A DNA stretch of 64,000 bases, taken from positions 25,956,501 to 26,020,500 of the forward strand of contig NC_079886.1 of assembly GCF_029227915.1 (NCBI RefSeq), read 5' to 3'. The stretch's first letter is position 1, and every line of letters begins with the position of its first letter. Shown here in pieces: positions 51,465-64,000 of this stretch. The translations under genes and the position numbers were made by a program. The notes beneath the pieces are model-generated. The model was not told the DNA's origin. It ran no database searches and was given only the letters and a program-made list of their open reading frames with translations. The stretch comes from Hydractinia symbiolongicarpus (lineage: Eukaryota; Cnidaria; Hydrozoa; Anthoathecata; Hydractiniidae).

Positions 51465-52954
51465 CGCTTCATTTAATAATGTAGATAAATAAGTCACATT
51501 TTACTGTGGGTGCAATCCTACCCGTTATCGCTCGCTGAAGAAATTGAGAAGTTTCAAAAACTACATTTCATTGACTTTCTAACGGTATCAGTCCTTTTCT
51601 GTTACAACGGTTGCGTCACATATTCGTAGCAACATGTGTTTAGTGATATTTTTCTGATATTACTAGGTTGTATCGTTTTTAACAGTGAAATGATTGACTG
51701 TGGGGCTTAATTGAACTGATTTTGGACTTTAACTTTATAAGTGTGATAATTGAGACAATTGGACTCCAAGAAATAACAATGTTCTGAATTTGAAATGATT
51801 GCTAGAACACAGCGATTACACTGCGCGCTGTGGCAGCGCTTCATTTAAAAATGCAGATATGTAAGTCATTTTTTACTGTGGGACCAATCCTAGCCGTTAT
51901 CGCATGCTGAAGAAATTGAGACTGTTTCCAAAACTACATTTCATTGACTTTTTAACGGTGTCAGCCCGTTTGAGTTATAACAGTTGGGTCACATGTTCGT
52001 ACCAACATGTATTTAGCGATATTTTTCAGATATTACTAGGTTGTATCGCTTTTAACAGTGAAATGATTGACTGTGGGATTTAATTGAACTGATTTTGGAC
52101 TTTAACTTTATCAATGTGATAATTGAGACAATTGGACTCCATGAAATAACATTCTTCTTAAATTGGCATGATTGACGGAACTCAGCGATTACACTGGGCG
52201 CTGTGGTATCGCTTCATTTAATAATGTAGATAAATAAGTCACATTTTACTGTGGGTGCAATCCTACCCGTTATCGCTCGCTGAAGAAATTGAGAAGTTTC
52301 AAAAACTACATTTCATTGACTTTCTAACGGTATCAGTCCTTTTCTGTTACAACGGTTGCGTCACATATTCGTAGCAACATGTGTTTAGTGATATTTTTCT
52401 GATATTACTAGGTTGTATCGTTTTTAACAGTGAAATGATTGACTGTGGGGCTTAATTGAACTGATTTTGGACTTTAACTTTATAAGTGTGATAATTGAGA
52501 CAATTGGACTCCAAGAAATAACAATGTTCTGAATTTGAAATGATTGCTAGAACACAGCGATTACACTGGGCGCTGTGGCAGCGCTTCATTTAAAAATGCA
52601 GATATGTAAGTCATTTTTTACTGTGGGACCAATCCTAGCCGTTATCGCATGCTGAAGAAATTGAGACTGTTTCCAAAACTACATTTCATTGACTTTTTAA
52701 CGGTGTCAGCCCGTTTGAGTTATAACAGTTGGGTCACATGTTCGTACCAACATGTATTTAGCGATATTTTTCAGATATTACTAGGTTGCATTGCTTTTAA
52801 CAGTGAAATGATTGACTGATGGATTTAATTGAACTGATTTTGGACTTTAACTTTATCAATGTGATAATTGAGACAATTGGACTCCATGAAATAACATTCT
52901 TCTTAAATTGGCATGATTGACGGAACTCAGCGATTACACTGGGCGCTGTGGTAT
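51465..52954 (+). repeat. Dimeric higher-order repeat, two copies of 745 bp
   Basis: Type 1 markers at 51464, 52209 and 52954 are spaced exactly 745 bp. Both copies share rare variants: GTGGGTGCAATCCTACCCG, TATCGCTCGCTG, GAGAAGTTTC, TTCGTAGCAACATG and CACATGTTCG. This is a recent dimer duplication. Confidence 0.87.
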
Positions 52955-55900
52955 CGCTTCATTTAATAATGTAGATAAATAAGTCACATTTTACTGTGGG
53001 TCCAATCCTAGCCGTTATCGCGCGCTGAAGAAATTGAGACAATTTCAAAAACTACATTTCATTGACCTTCTAACGGTATCAGTCCTTTTCTGTTACAACG
53101 GTTGCGTCACATATTCCTACCAACATGTGTTTAGTGATATTTTTCTGATATTACTAGGTTGTATCGCTTTTAACAGTGAAATGATTGACAGTGGGGCTTA
53201 ATTGAACTGATTTTGGACTTTAACTTTATAAGTGTGATAATTGAGACAATTGGACTCCAAGAAATAACAATGTTCTGAATTTGAAATGATTGCTAGAACA
53301 CAGCGATTACACTGGGCGCTGTGGCAGCGCTTCATTTAAAAATGCAGATATGTAAGTCATTTTTTACTGTGGGACCAATCCTAGCCGTTATCGCACGCTG
53401 AAGAAATTGAGACAGTTTCAAAAACTACATTTCATTGACTTTCTAACGGTGTCAGTCCGTTTGAGTTATAACAGTTGGGTCACATTTTCGTACCAACATG
53501 TATTTAGCGATATTTTTCTGATATTACTAGGTTGCATCGCTTTTAACAGTGAAACGATTGACTGTGGGACTTAATTGAACTGATTTTGGACTGTGACCTT
53601 ACAAATGTGATGAATGAGACAATTGCACTCCATGAAATAACATTCTTTTTAAATTGGCATGATTGCCGGAACTCAGCGATTACACTGGGCGCTGTGGTAG
53701 CGCTTCATTTAAAAATGTAGATATATAAGACATTTTTTACTGTGGGACCTATCCTAGCCGTTATCGCACGCCGAAGAAGTTGACACATTTTCAAAACCTA
53801 CATTTCATTGACTTTCTAACGGTATCAGTCCGTTTCTGTTACAACGGTTGCGTCACATATTCGTACCAACATGTATTTAGCGATATTTTTCTGATATTAC
53901 TAGGTTGCATCGCTTTTAACAGTGAAATGATTGACTGTGGGATTTAAATGAACCTATTTTGGACTTTAACTTTATCAATGTGATAATTGAGACAATTGAA
54001 CTCCATGAAATAACATTCTTCTTAAATTGCCATGATTGACGGAACTCAGCGATTACACTGGGCGCTGTGGTATCGCTTCATTTAATAATGTAGATAAATA
54101 AGTCACATTTTACTGTGGGTCCAATCCTACCCGTTATCGCTCGCTGAAGAAATTGAGAAGTTTCAAAAACTACATTTCATTGACTTTCTAACGGTATCAG
54201 TCCTTTTCTGTTACAACGGTTGCGTCACATATTTGTACGAACATGTGTTTAGTGATATTTTTCTGATATTACTAGGTTGTATCGCTTTTAACAGTGAAAT
54301 GATTGACTGTGGGGCTTAATTGAACTGATTTTGGACTTTAACTTTATAAGTGTGATAATTGAGACAATTGGACTCCAAGAAATAACAATGTTCTGAATTT
54401 GAAATGATTGCTAGAACACAGCGATTACACTGGGCGCTGTGGCAGCGCTTCATTTAAAAATGCAGATATGTAAGTCATTTTTTACTGTGGGACCAATCCT
54501 AGCCGTTATCGCACGCTGAAGAAATTGAGACTATTTCAAAAACTACATTTCATTGACTTTCTAACGGTGTCAGCCCGTTTGAGTTATAACAGTTGGGTCA
54601 CATTTTCGTACCAACATGTGTTCAGTGTTATTTTTGTGATATAACTAGGTTGTATCGCTTTTAACAGTGAAACGATTGACTGTGGGGCTTAATTGAACTG
54701 ATTTTGGACTTTAACTTTATAAGTGTGATAATTGAGACAATTGGACTCCAAGAAATAACAATGTTCTGAATTTGAAATGATTGCTAGAACACAGCGATTA
54801 CACTGGGCGCTGTGGTAGCGCTTCATTTAAAAATGTAGATCTATAAGACATTTTTTACTGTGGGACCTATCCTAGCCGTTATCGCACACCGAAGAATTTG
54901 AGACATTTTCGAAACCTACATTTCATTGATTTTCTAACGGTATCAGTGCGTTTCTGTTACAACGGTTGCGTCACATATTCGTACCAACATGTATTTAGCG
55001 ATATTTTTCTGATATTTCTAGGTTGCATCGCTTTTAACAGTGAAATGATTGACTGTGGGATTTAATTGAACTGATTTTGGACTTTAACTTTATCAATGTG
55101 ATAATTGAGACAATTGGACTCCATGAAATAACATTCTTCTTAAATTGGCATGATTGACGGAACTCAGCGATTACACTGGGCGCTGTGGTATCGCTTCATT
55201 TAATAATGTAGATAAATAAGTCACATTTTACTGTGGGTCCAATCCTAGCCTTTATCGCGCGCTGAAGAAATTGAGACAGTTTGAAAAACTACATTTCATT
55301 GACTTTCTAACGGTATCAGTCCTTTTCTGTTACAACGGTTGCGTCATATATTCGTACCAACATGTGGTTAGTGATATTTTTCTGATATTACTAGGTTGTA
55401 TCGCTTTTAACAGTGAAATGATTGACTGTGGGGCTTAATTGAACTGATTTTGGACTTTAACTTTATAAGTATGATAATTGAGACAATTGGCTCCAAGAAA
55501 TAACAATGTTCTGAATTTGAAATGATTGCTAGAACACAGCGATTACACTGGGCGCTGTGGCAGCGCTTCATTTAAAAATGCAGATATGTAAGTCATTTTT
55601 TACTGTGGGACCAATCCTAGCCGTTATCGCACGCTGAAGAAATTGAGACAGTTTCAAAAACTACATTTCATTGACTTTCTAACGGTGTCAGCCCGTTTGA
55701 GTTATAACAGTTGGGTCACATTTTCGTACCAACATGTATTTAGCGATATTTTTCAGATATTACTAGGTTGCATTGCTTTTAACAGTGAAATGATTGACTG
55801 TGGGATTTAATTGAACTGATTTTGGACTTTAACTTTATCAATGTGATAATTGAGACAATTGGACTCCATGAAATAACATTCTTCTTAAATTGGCATGATT

Positions 55901-56604
55901 GACGGAACTCAGCGATTACACTGGGCGCTGTGGTATCGCTTCATTTAATAATGTAGATAAATAAGTCACATTTTACTGTGGGTCCAATCCTAGCCGTTAT
56001 CGCGCGCTGAAGAAATTGAGACAATTTCAAAAACTACATTTCATTGACTTTCTAACGGTATCAGTCCTTTTCTGTTACAACGGTTGCGTCACATATTCCT
56101 ACCAACATGTGTTTAGTGATATTTTTCTGATATTACTAGGTTGTATCGCTTTTAACAGTGAAATGATTGACAGTGGGGCTTAATTGAACTGATTTTGGAC
56201 TTTAACTTTATAAGTGTGATAATTGAGACAATTGGACTCCAAGAAATAACAATGTTTTGAATTTGAAATGATTGCTAGAACACAGCGATAACACTGGGCG
56301 CTGTGGCAGCGCTTCATTTAAAAATGCAGATATGTAAGTCATTTTTTACTGTGGGACCAATCCTAGCCGTTATCGCACGCTGAAGAAATTGAGACAGTTT
56401 CAAAAACTACATTTCATTGACTTTCTAACGGTGTCAGCCCGTTTGAGTTATAACAGTTGGGTCACATTTTCGTACCAACATGTATTTAGCGATATTTTTC
56501 TGATTCTACTAGGTTGCATCGCTTTTAACAGTGAAACGATTGACTGTGGGACTTAATTGAACTGATTTTGGACTGTGACCTTACAAATGTGATGAATGAG
56601 ACAA
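52955..56604 (+). repeat. Satellite array with 8-monomer (2982 bp) higher-order period
   Basis: Type 1 markers at 54073, 55191 and 55936 are followed 2982 bp later by markers at 57055, 58173 and 58918. The highly unusual variant GTGTTCAGTGTTATTTTTGT is at 54619 and 57600 (offset 2981). About ten monomers, no gene. Confidence 0.85.
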
Positions 56605-58933
56605 TTGGACTCGATGAAATAACATTCTTTTTAAATTGGCATGATTGCCGGAACTCAGCGATTACACTGGGCGCTGTGGTAGCGCTTCATTTAAAAATGT
56701 AGATATATAAGACATTTTTTACTGTGGGACCTATCCTAGCCGTTATCGCACGCCGAAGAAGTTGAGACATTTTCGAAACCTACATTTCATTGACTTTCTA
56801 ACGGTATCAGTCCGGTTCTGTTACAACAGTTGCGTCACATATTCGTACCAACATGTATTTAGCGATATTTTTCTGATATTACTAGGTTGCATCGCTTTTA
56901 ACAGTGAAATGATTGACTGTGGGATTTAAATGAACTGATTTTTGACTTTAACTTTATCAATGTGATAATTGAGACAATTGAACTCCATGAAATAACATTC
57001 TTCTTAAATTGGCATGATTGACGGAACTCAGCGATTACACTGGGCGCTGTGGTATCGCTTCATTTAATAATGTAGATAAATAAGTCACATTTTACTGTGG
57101 GTCCAATCCTACCCGTTATCGCTCGCTGAAGAAATTGAGAAGTTTCAAAAACTACATTTCATTGACCTTCTAACGGTATCAGTCCTTTTCTGTTACAACG
57201 GTTGCGTCACATATTCGTACCAACATGTGTTTAGTGATATTTTTCTGATATTACTAGGTTGTATCGCTTTTAACAGTGAAATGATTGACTGTGGGGCTTA
57301 ATTGAACTGATTTTGGACTTTAACTTTATAAGTGTGATAATTGAGACAATTGGACTCCGAGAAATAACAATGTTCTGAATTTGAAATGATTGCTAGAACA
57401 CAGCGATTACACTGGGCGCTGTGGCAGCGCTTCATTTAAAAATGCAGATATGTAAGTCATTTTTTACTGTGGGACCAATCCTAGCCGTTATCGCACGCTG
57501 AAGAAATTGAGACTATTTCAAAACCTACATTTCATTGACTTTCTAACGGTGTCAACCCGTTTGAGTTATAACAGTTGGGTCACATTTTCGTACCAACATG
57601 TGTTCAGTGTTATTTTTGTGATATAACTAGGTTGTATCGCTTTTAACAGTGAAACGATTGACTGTGGGGCTTAATTGAACTGATTTTGGACTTTAACTTT
57701 ATAAGTGTGATAATTGAGACAATTGGACTCCAAGAAATAACAATGTTCTGAATTTGAAATGATTGCTAGAACACAGCGATTACACTGGGCGCTGTGGTAG
57801 CGCTTCATTTAAAAATGTAGATCTATAAGACATTTTTTACTGTGGGACCTATCCTAGCCGTTATCGCAAGCCGAAGAATTTGAGACATTTTCGAAACCTA
57901 CATTTCATTGATTTTCTAACGGTATCAGTCCGTTTCTGTTACAACGGTTGCGTCACATATTCGTACCAACATGTATTTAGCGATATTTTTCTGATATTTC
58001 TAGGTTGCATTGCTTTTAACAGTGAAATGATTGACTGTGGGATTTAATTGAACTGATTTTGGACTTTAACTTTTTCAATGTGATAATTGAGACAATTGGA
58101 CTCCATGAAATAACATTCTTCTTAAATTGGCATGATTGACGGAACTCAGCGATTACACTGGGCGCTGTGGTATCGCTTCATTTATTAATGTAGATAAATA
58201 AGTCACATTTTACTGTGGGTCCAATCCTAGCCGTTATCGCGCGCTGAAGAAATTGAGACAGTTTCAAAAACTACATTTCATTGACTTTCTAACGGTGTCA
58301 GCCCGTTTGAGTTATAACAGTTGGGTCACATTTTCGTACCAACATGTATTTAGCGATATTTTTCTGATTCTACTAGGTTGCATCGCTTTTAACAGTGAAA
58401 CGATTGACTGTGGGACTTAATTGAACTGATTTTGGACTGTGACCTTACAAATGTGATAAATGAGACAATTGGACTCCATGAAATAACATTCTTTTTAAAT
58501 TGGCATGATTGCGGAACTCAGCGATTACACTGGGCGCTGTGGTAGCGCTTCATTTAAAAATGTAGATATATAAGACATTTTTTACTGTGGGACCTATCCT
58601 AGCCGTTATCGCACGCCGAAGAAGTTGAGACATTTTCGAAACCTACATTTCATTGACTTTCTAACGGTATCAGTCCGTTTCTGTTACAACGGTTGCGTCA
58701 CATATTCGTACCAACATGTATTTAGCGATATTTTTCTGATATTACTAGGTTGCATCGCTTTTAACAGTGAAATGATTGACTGTGGGATTTAAATGAACTG
58801 ATTTTGGACTTTGACTTTATCAATGTGATAATTGAGACAATTGAACTCCATGAAATAACATTCTTCTTAAATTGGCATGATTGACGGAACTCAGCGATTA
58901 CACTGGGCGCTGTGGTATCGCTTCATTTAATAA
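56605..58933 (+). repeat. Out-of-register block duplication, 2329 bp, copy 1
   Basis: This block of 6.24 monomers repeats directly downstream at an offset of 2329 bp. The rare TCCGGTTCTGTTACAACAG is at 56811 and 59140. ATGTGATAAATGAG is at 58451 and 60780. A one-base deletion giving GATTGCGGAACTC is at about 58507 and 60836. Confidence 0.9.
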
Positions 58934-61262
58934 TTGGACTCCATGAAATAACATTCTTTTTAAATTGGCATGATTGCCGGAACTCAGCGATTACACTGGG
59001 CGCTGTGGTAGCGCTTCATTTAAAAATGTAGATATATAAGACATTTTTTACTGTGGGACCTATCCTAGCCGTTATCGCACGCCGAAGAAGTTGAGACATT
59101 TTCGAAACCTACATTTCATTGACTTTCTAACGGTATCAGTCCGGTTCTGTTACAACAGTTGCGTCACATATTCGTACCAACATGTATTTAGCGATATTTT
59201 TCTGATATTACTAGGTTGCATCGCTTTTAACAGTGAAATGATTGACTGTGGGATTTAAATGAACTGATTTTTGACTTTAACTTTATCAATGTGATAATTG
59301 AGACAATTGAACTCCATGAAATAACATTCTTCTTAAATTGGCATGATTGACGGAACTCAGCGATTACACTGGGCGCTGTGGTATCGCTTCATTTAATAAT
59401 GTAGATAAATAAGTCACATTTTACTGTGGGTCCAATCCTACCCGTTATCGCTCGCTGAAGAAATTGAGAAGTTTCAAAAACTACATTTCATTGACTTTCT
59501 AACGGTATCAGTCCTTTTCTGTTACAACGGTTGCGTCACATATTCGTACCAACATGTGTTTAGTGATATTTTTCTGATATTACTAGGTTGTATCGCTTTT
59601 AACAGTGAAATGATTGACTGTGGGGCTTAATTGAACTGATTTTGGACTTTAACTTTATAAGTGTGATAATTGAGACAATTGGACTCCGAGAAATAACAAT
59701 GTTCTGAATTTGAAATGATTGCTAGAACACAGCGATTACACTGGGCGCTGTGGCAGCGCTTCATTTAAAAATGCAGATATGTAAGTCATTTTTTACTGTG
59801 GGACCAATCCTAGCCGTTATCGCACGCTGAAGAAATTGAGACTATTTCAAAACCTACATTTCATTGACTTTCTAACGGTGTCAGCCCGTTTGAGTTATAA
59901 CAGTTGGGTCACATTTTCGTACCAACATGTGTTCAGTGTTATTTTTGTGATATAACTAGGTTGTATCGCTTTTAACAGTGAAACGATTGACTGTGGGGCT
60001 TAATTGAACTGATTTTGGACTTTAACTTTATAAGTGTGATAATTGAGACAATTGGACTCCAAGAAATAACAATGTTCTGAATTTGAAATGATTGCTAGAA
60101 CACAGCGATTACACTGGGCGCTGTGGTAGCGCTTCATTTAAAAATGTAGATCTATAAGACATTTTTTACTGTGGGACCTATCCTAGCCGTTATCGCAAGC
60201 CGAAGAATTTGAGACATTTTCGAAACCTACATTTCATTGATTTTCTAACGGTATCAGTCCGTTTCTGTTACAACGGTTGCGTCACATATTCGTACCAACA
60301 TGTATTTAGCGATATTTTTCTGATATTTCTAGGTTGCATTGCTTTTAACAGTGAAATGATTGACTGTGGGATTTAATTGAACTGATTTTGGACTTTAACT
60401 TTTTCAATGTGATAATTGAGACAATTGGACTCCATGAAATAACATTCTTCTTAAATTGGCATGATTGACGGAACTCAGCGATTACACTGGGCGCTGTGGT
60501 ATCGCTTCATTTATTAATGTAGATAAATAAGTCACATTTTACTGTGGGTCCAATCCTAGCCGTTATCGCGCGCTGAAGAAATTGAGACAGTTTCAAAAAC
60601 TACATTTCATTGACTTTCTAACGGTGTCAGCCCGTTTGAGTTATAACAGTTGGGTCACATTTTCGTACCAACATGTATTTAGCGATATTTTTCTGATTCT
60701 ACTAGGTTGCATCGCTTTTAACAGTGAAACGATTGACTGTGGGACTTAATTGAACTGATTTTGGACTGTGACCTTACAAATGTGATAAATGAGACAATTG
60801 GACTCCATGAAATAACATTCTTTTTAAATTGGCATGATTGCGGAACTCAGCGATTACACTGGGCGCTGTGGTAGCGCTTCATTTAAAAATGTAGATATAT
60901 AAGACATTTTTTACTGTGGGACCTATCCTAGCCGTTATCGCACGCCGAAGAAGTTGAGACATTTTCGAAACCTACATTTCATTGACTTTCTAACGGTATC
61001 AGTCCGTTTCTGTTACAACGGTTGCGTCACATATTCGTACCAACATGTATTTAGCGATATTTTTCTGATATTACTAGGTTGCATCGCTTTTAACAGTGAA
61101 ATGATTGACTGTGGGATTTAAATGAACTGATTTTGGACTTTGACTTTATCAATGTGATAATTGAGACAATTGAACTCCATGAAATAACATTCTTCTTAAA
61201 TTGGCATGATTGACGGAACTCAGCGATTACACTGGGCGCTGTGGTATCGCTTCATTTAATAA
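58934..61262 (+). repeat. Out-of-register block duplication, 2329 bp, copy 2
   Basis: Second copy of 56605-58933. It begins in the middle of a monomer: CTTCATTTAATAAT is joined directly to TGGACTCCATGAAATAAC, so the junction is not at equivalent monomer positions. The following type 1 marker is therefore only 466 bp away (58918 to 59384). Confidence 0.9.
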
Positions 61263-64000
61263 TGTAGATAAATAAGTCACATTTTACTGTGGGTCCAATC
61301 CTACCCGTTATCGCTCGCTGAAGAAATTGAGAAGTTTCAAAAACTACATTTCATTGACTTTCTAACGGTATCAGTCCTTTTCTGTTACAACGGTTGCGTC
61401 ACATATTCGTACCAACATGTGTTTAGTGATATTTTTCTGATATTACTAGGTTGTATCGCTTTTAACAGTGAAATGATTGACTGTGGGGCTTAATTGAACT
61501 GATTTGGGACTTTAACTTTATAAGTGTGATAATTGAGACAATTGGACTCCAAGAAATAACAATGTTCTGAATTTGAAATGATTGCTAGAACACAGCGATT
61601 ACACTGGGCGCTGTGGCAGCGCTTCATTTAAAAATGCAAATATGTAAGTCATTTTTTACTGTGGGACCAATCCTAGCCGTTATCGCACGCTGAAGAAATT
61701 GAGACTGTTTCAAAAACTACATTTCATTGACTTTCTAACGGTGTCAGCCCGTTTGAGTTATAACAGTTGGGTCACATGTTCGTACCAACATGTATTTAGC
61801 GATATTTTTCAGATATTACTAGGTTGCATTGCTTTTAACAGTGAAATGATTGACTGTGGGATTTAATTGAACTGATTTTGGACTTTAACTTTATCAATGT
61901 GATAATTGAGACAATTGGACTCCATGAAATAACATTCTTCTTAAATTGGCATGATTGACGGAACTCAGCGATTACACTGGGCGCTGTGGTATCGCTTCAT
62001 TTAATAATGTAGATAAATAAGTCACATTTTACTGTGGGTCCAATCCTAGCCGTTATCGCGCGCTGAAGAAATTGAGACAATTTCAAAAACTACATTTCAT
62101 TGACCTTCTAACGGTATCAGTCCTTTTCTGTTACAACGGTTGCGTCACATATTCCTACCAACATGTGTTTAGTGATATTTTTCTGATATTACTAGGTTGT
62201 ATCGCTTTTAACAGTGAAATGATTGACAGTGAGGCTTAATTGAACTGATTTTGGACTTTAACTTTATAAGTGTGATAATTGAGACAATTGGACTCCAAGA
62301 AATAACAATGTTCTGAATTTGAAATGATTGCTAGAACACAACGATTACACTGGGCGCTGTGGCAGCGCTTCATTTAAAAATGCAGATATGTAAGTCATTT
62401 TTTACTGTGGGACCAATCCTAGCCGTTATCGCACGCTGAAGAAATTGAGACAGTTTCGAAAACTACATTTCATTGACTTTCTAACGGTGTCAGCCCGTTT
62501 GAGTTATAACAGTTGGGTCACATTTTCGTACCAACATGTATTTAGCGATATTTTTCTGATATTACTAGGTTGCATCGCTTTTAACAGTGAAATGATTGAC
62601 TGTGGGATTTAAATGAACTGATTTTGGACTTTAACTTTATCAATGTGATAATTGAGACAATTGAACTCCATGAAATAACGTTCTTCTTAAATTGACATGA
62701 TTGACGGAACTCAGCGATTACACTGGGCGCTGTGGTATCGCTTCATTTAATAATGTAGATAAATAAGTCACATTTTACTGTGGGTCCAATTCTAGCCGTT
62801 ATCGCTCGCTGAAGAAATTGAGACAGTTTCAAAAACTACATTTCATTGACTTTCTAACGGTATCAGTCCTTTTCTGTTACAACGGTTGCGTCACATATTC
62901 GTACCAACATGTGTTTAGTGATATTTTTCTGATATTACTAGGTTGTATCGCTTTTAACAGTGAAATGATTGACTGTGGGGCTTAATTGAACTGATTTTGG
63001 ACTTTAACTTTATAAGTGTGATAATTGAGACAATTGGACTCCAAGAAATAACAATGTTCTGAATTTGAAATGATTGCTAGAACACAGCGATTACACTGGG
63101 CGCTGTGGCAGCGCTTCATTTAAAAATGCAGATATGTAAGTCATTTTTTACTGTGGGACCAATCCTAGCCGTTATCGCACGCTGAAGAAATTGAGACTGT
63201 TTCAAAAACTACATTTCATTGACTTTCTAACGGTGTCAGCCCGTTTGAGTTATAACAGTTGGGTCACATTTTCGTACCAACATGTATTTAGCGATATTTT
63301 TCTGATATTACTAGGTTGCATCGCTTTTAACAGTGAAACGATTGACTGTGGGACTTAATTGAACTGATTTTGGACTGTGACCTTACAAATGTGATGAATG
63401 AGACAATTGGACTCCATGAATTAACATTCTTCTTAAATTGGCATGATTGCCGGAACTCAGCGATTACACTGGGCGCTGTGGTAGCGCTTCATTTAAAAAT
63501 GTAGACATATAAGACATTTTTTACTGTGGGACGTATCCTAGCCGTTATCGCACGCCGAAGAAGTTGAGACATTTTCGAAACCTACATTTCATTGATTTTC
63601 TAACGGTATCAGTCCGTTTCAGTTAGAACGCTTGGGTCACATTTTCGTACCAACATGTATTTAGCGATATTTTTCGGATATTACTAGGTTGCATCGCTTT
63701 TAACAGTGAAACAATTGAATGTGGAACTTAATTGAACTCATTTTGGACTTTAACTTTATAAATGCAATAATTGAGAGAATTGAACTCCAAGAAATAAAAT
63801 TATTCTGAATTTGACGTGATTGCTAGAACTCAGCGACTACACTGCGCGCTGAGGTTAGCGCTTCATTTAAAAATGTAGATATGTAAGTCATTTTTTACTG
63901 TGGGACCAATCCTAACCGTTATCGCACGCTGAAGAAATTCAGACAGTTTAAGAAACTATATTTCATTGACTTTCTAACGGTGTCAGCCCGTTTGAGTTAT
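61263..64000 (+). repeat. Satellite array, right end of window
   Basis: About seven monomers, largely alternating types 1 and 2 (markers at 61248, 61992 and 62738, about 745 bp apart). These are followed by a GGACTGTGACC monomer and an AATAATTGAGAGAATTG monomer with the GCGCGCTGAGGTTAGCGC dyad near 63845. The array continues past the right edge. No gene. Confidence 0.93.
63105..63119. other. Representative conserved dyad of the monomer
   Basis: GCGCTGTGGCAGCGC can form a stem of 6 bp with a 3-base loop. Most monomers have GCGCTGTGGTAGCGC (5-bp stem) at the same place. The altered GCGCTGAGGTTAGCGC retains a stem, with a G:T pair if single stranded. Type 1 monomers (TATCGC) break it. Confidence 0.55.

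Noticed and set aside
1-64000. CRISPR array
   Set aside because: The repeat unit is a continuous monomer of about 373 bp with no unique spacers.
1-64000. Ribosomal DNA spacer or telomeric repeats
   Set aside because: No rRNA-like segment or short telomere-type repeat is visible anywhere in the window.

Overview
The window is almost entirely one long tandem satellite array, interrupted once by a 2.5 kb transposon. The repeat monomer is about 373 bp and AT-rich, and roughly 165 copies lie head to tail, all on the same strand. I found no intact protein gene, rRNA or tRNA. Megabase-style satellite, higher-order repeats and a transposon relic with an intron-like gap indicate eukaryotic nuclear heterochromatin (centromeric, pericentromeric or subtelomeric). 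The species cannot be read from the sequence. An arthropod or other invertebrate is my guess, with low confidence.

Layout. Bases 1-8377 are satellite, including a nearly perfect tandem duplication of a 5-monomer block (1866 bp). Bases 8378-10880 are a DNA transposon with 19-bp perfect terminal inverted repeats and a TTAA target duplication that exactly restores the satellite sequence. It carries a broken gene for a protein resembling the cysteine-rich C-terminal (zinc-binding) domain of P2X7 receptors, split by an intron-like gap. TTAA plus AGG...CCT ends suggest the Kolobok superfamily. Bases 10881-64000 are satellite again.

The right-hand array has several generations of higher-order repeats: 1822 bp (13.6-17.3 kb, with a further copy at 20.3-21.8 kb), 1119 bp (27.6-29.8 kb), 2240 bp spacing (31-34 kb), 2152 bp (34.7-39.0 kb), 1492 and 1865 bp (39.5-44.5 kb), 745 bp (51.5-53.0 kb), 2982 bp (54-57 kb) and 2329 bp (56.6-61.3 kb). 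Most are whole multiples of the monomer. Exceptions contain deleted monomers (1822, 2152) or come from an out-of-register join (2329). The right part looks younger and more uniform than the left.

Monomers fall into classes that differ mainly in one stretch of about 90 bp and share the rest, as expected of homogenisation by conversion and unequal exchange. A short dyad (GCGCT...AGCGC) sits in most monomers. Recurrent open frames of 61-94 codons exist because the monomer happens to lack stops in one frame. Those I checked open with TTG or GTG rather than ATG, and I do not consider any of them a gene.
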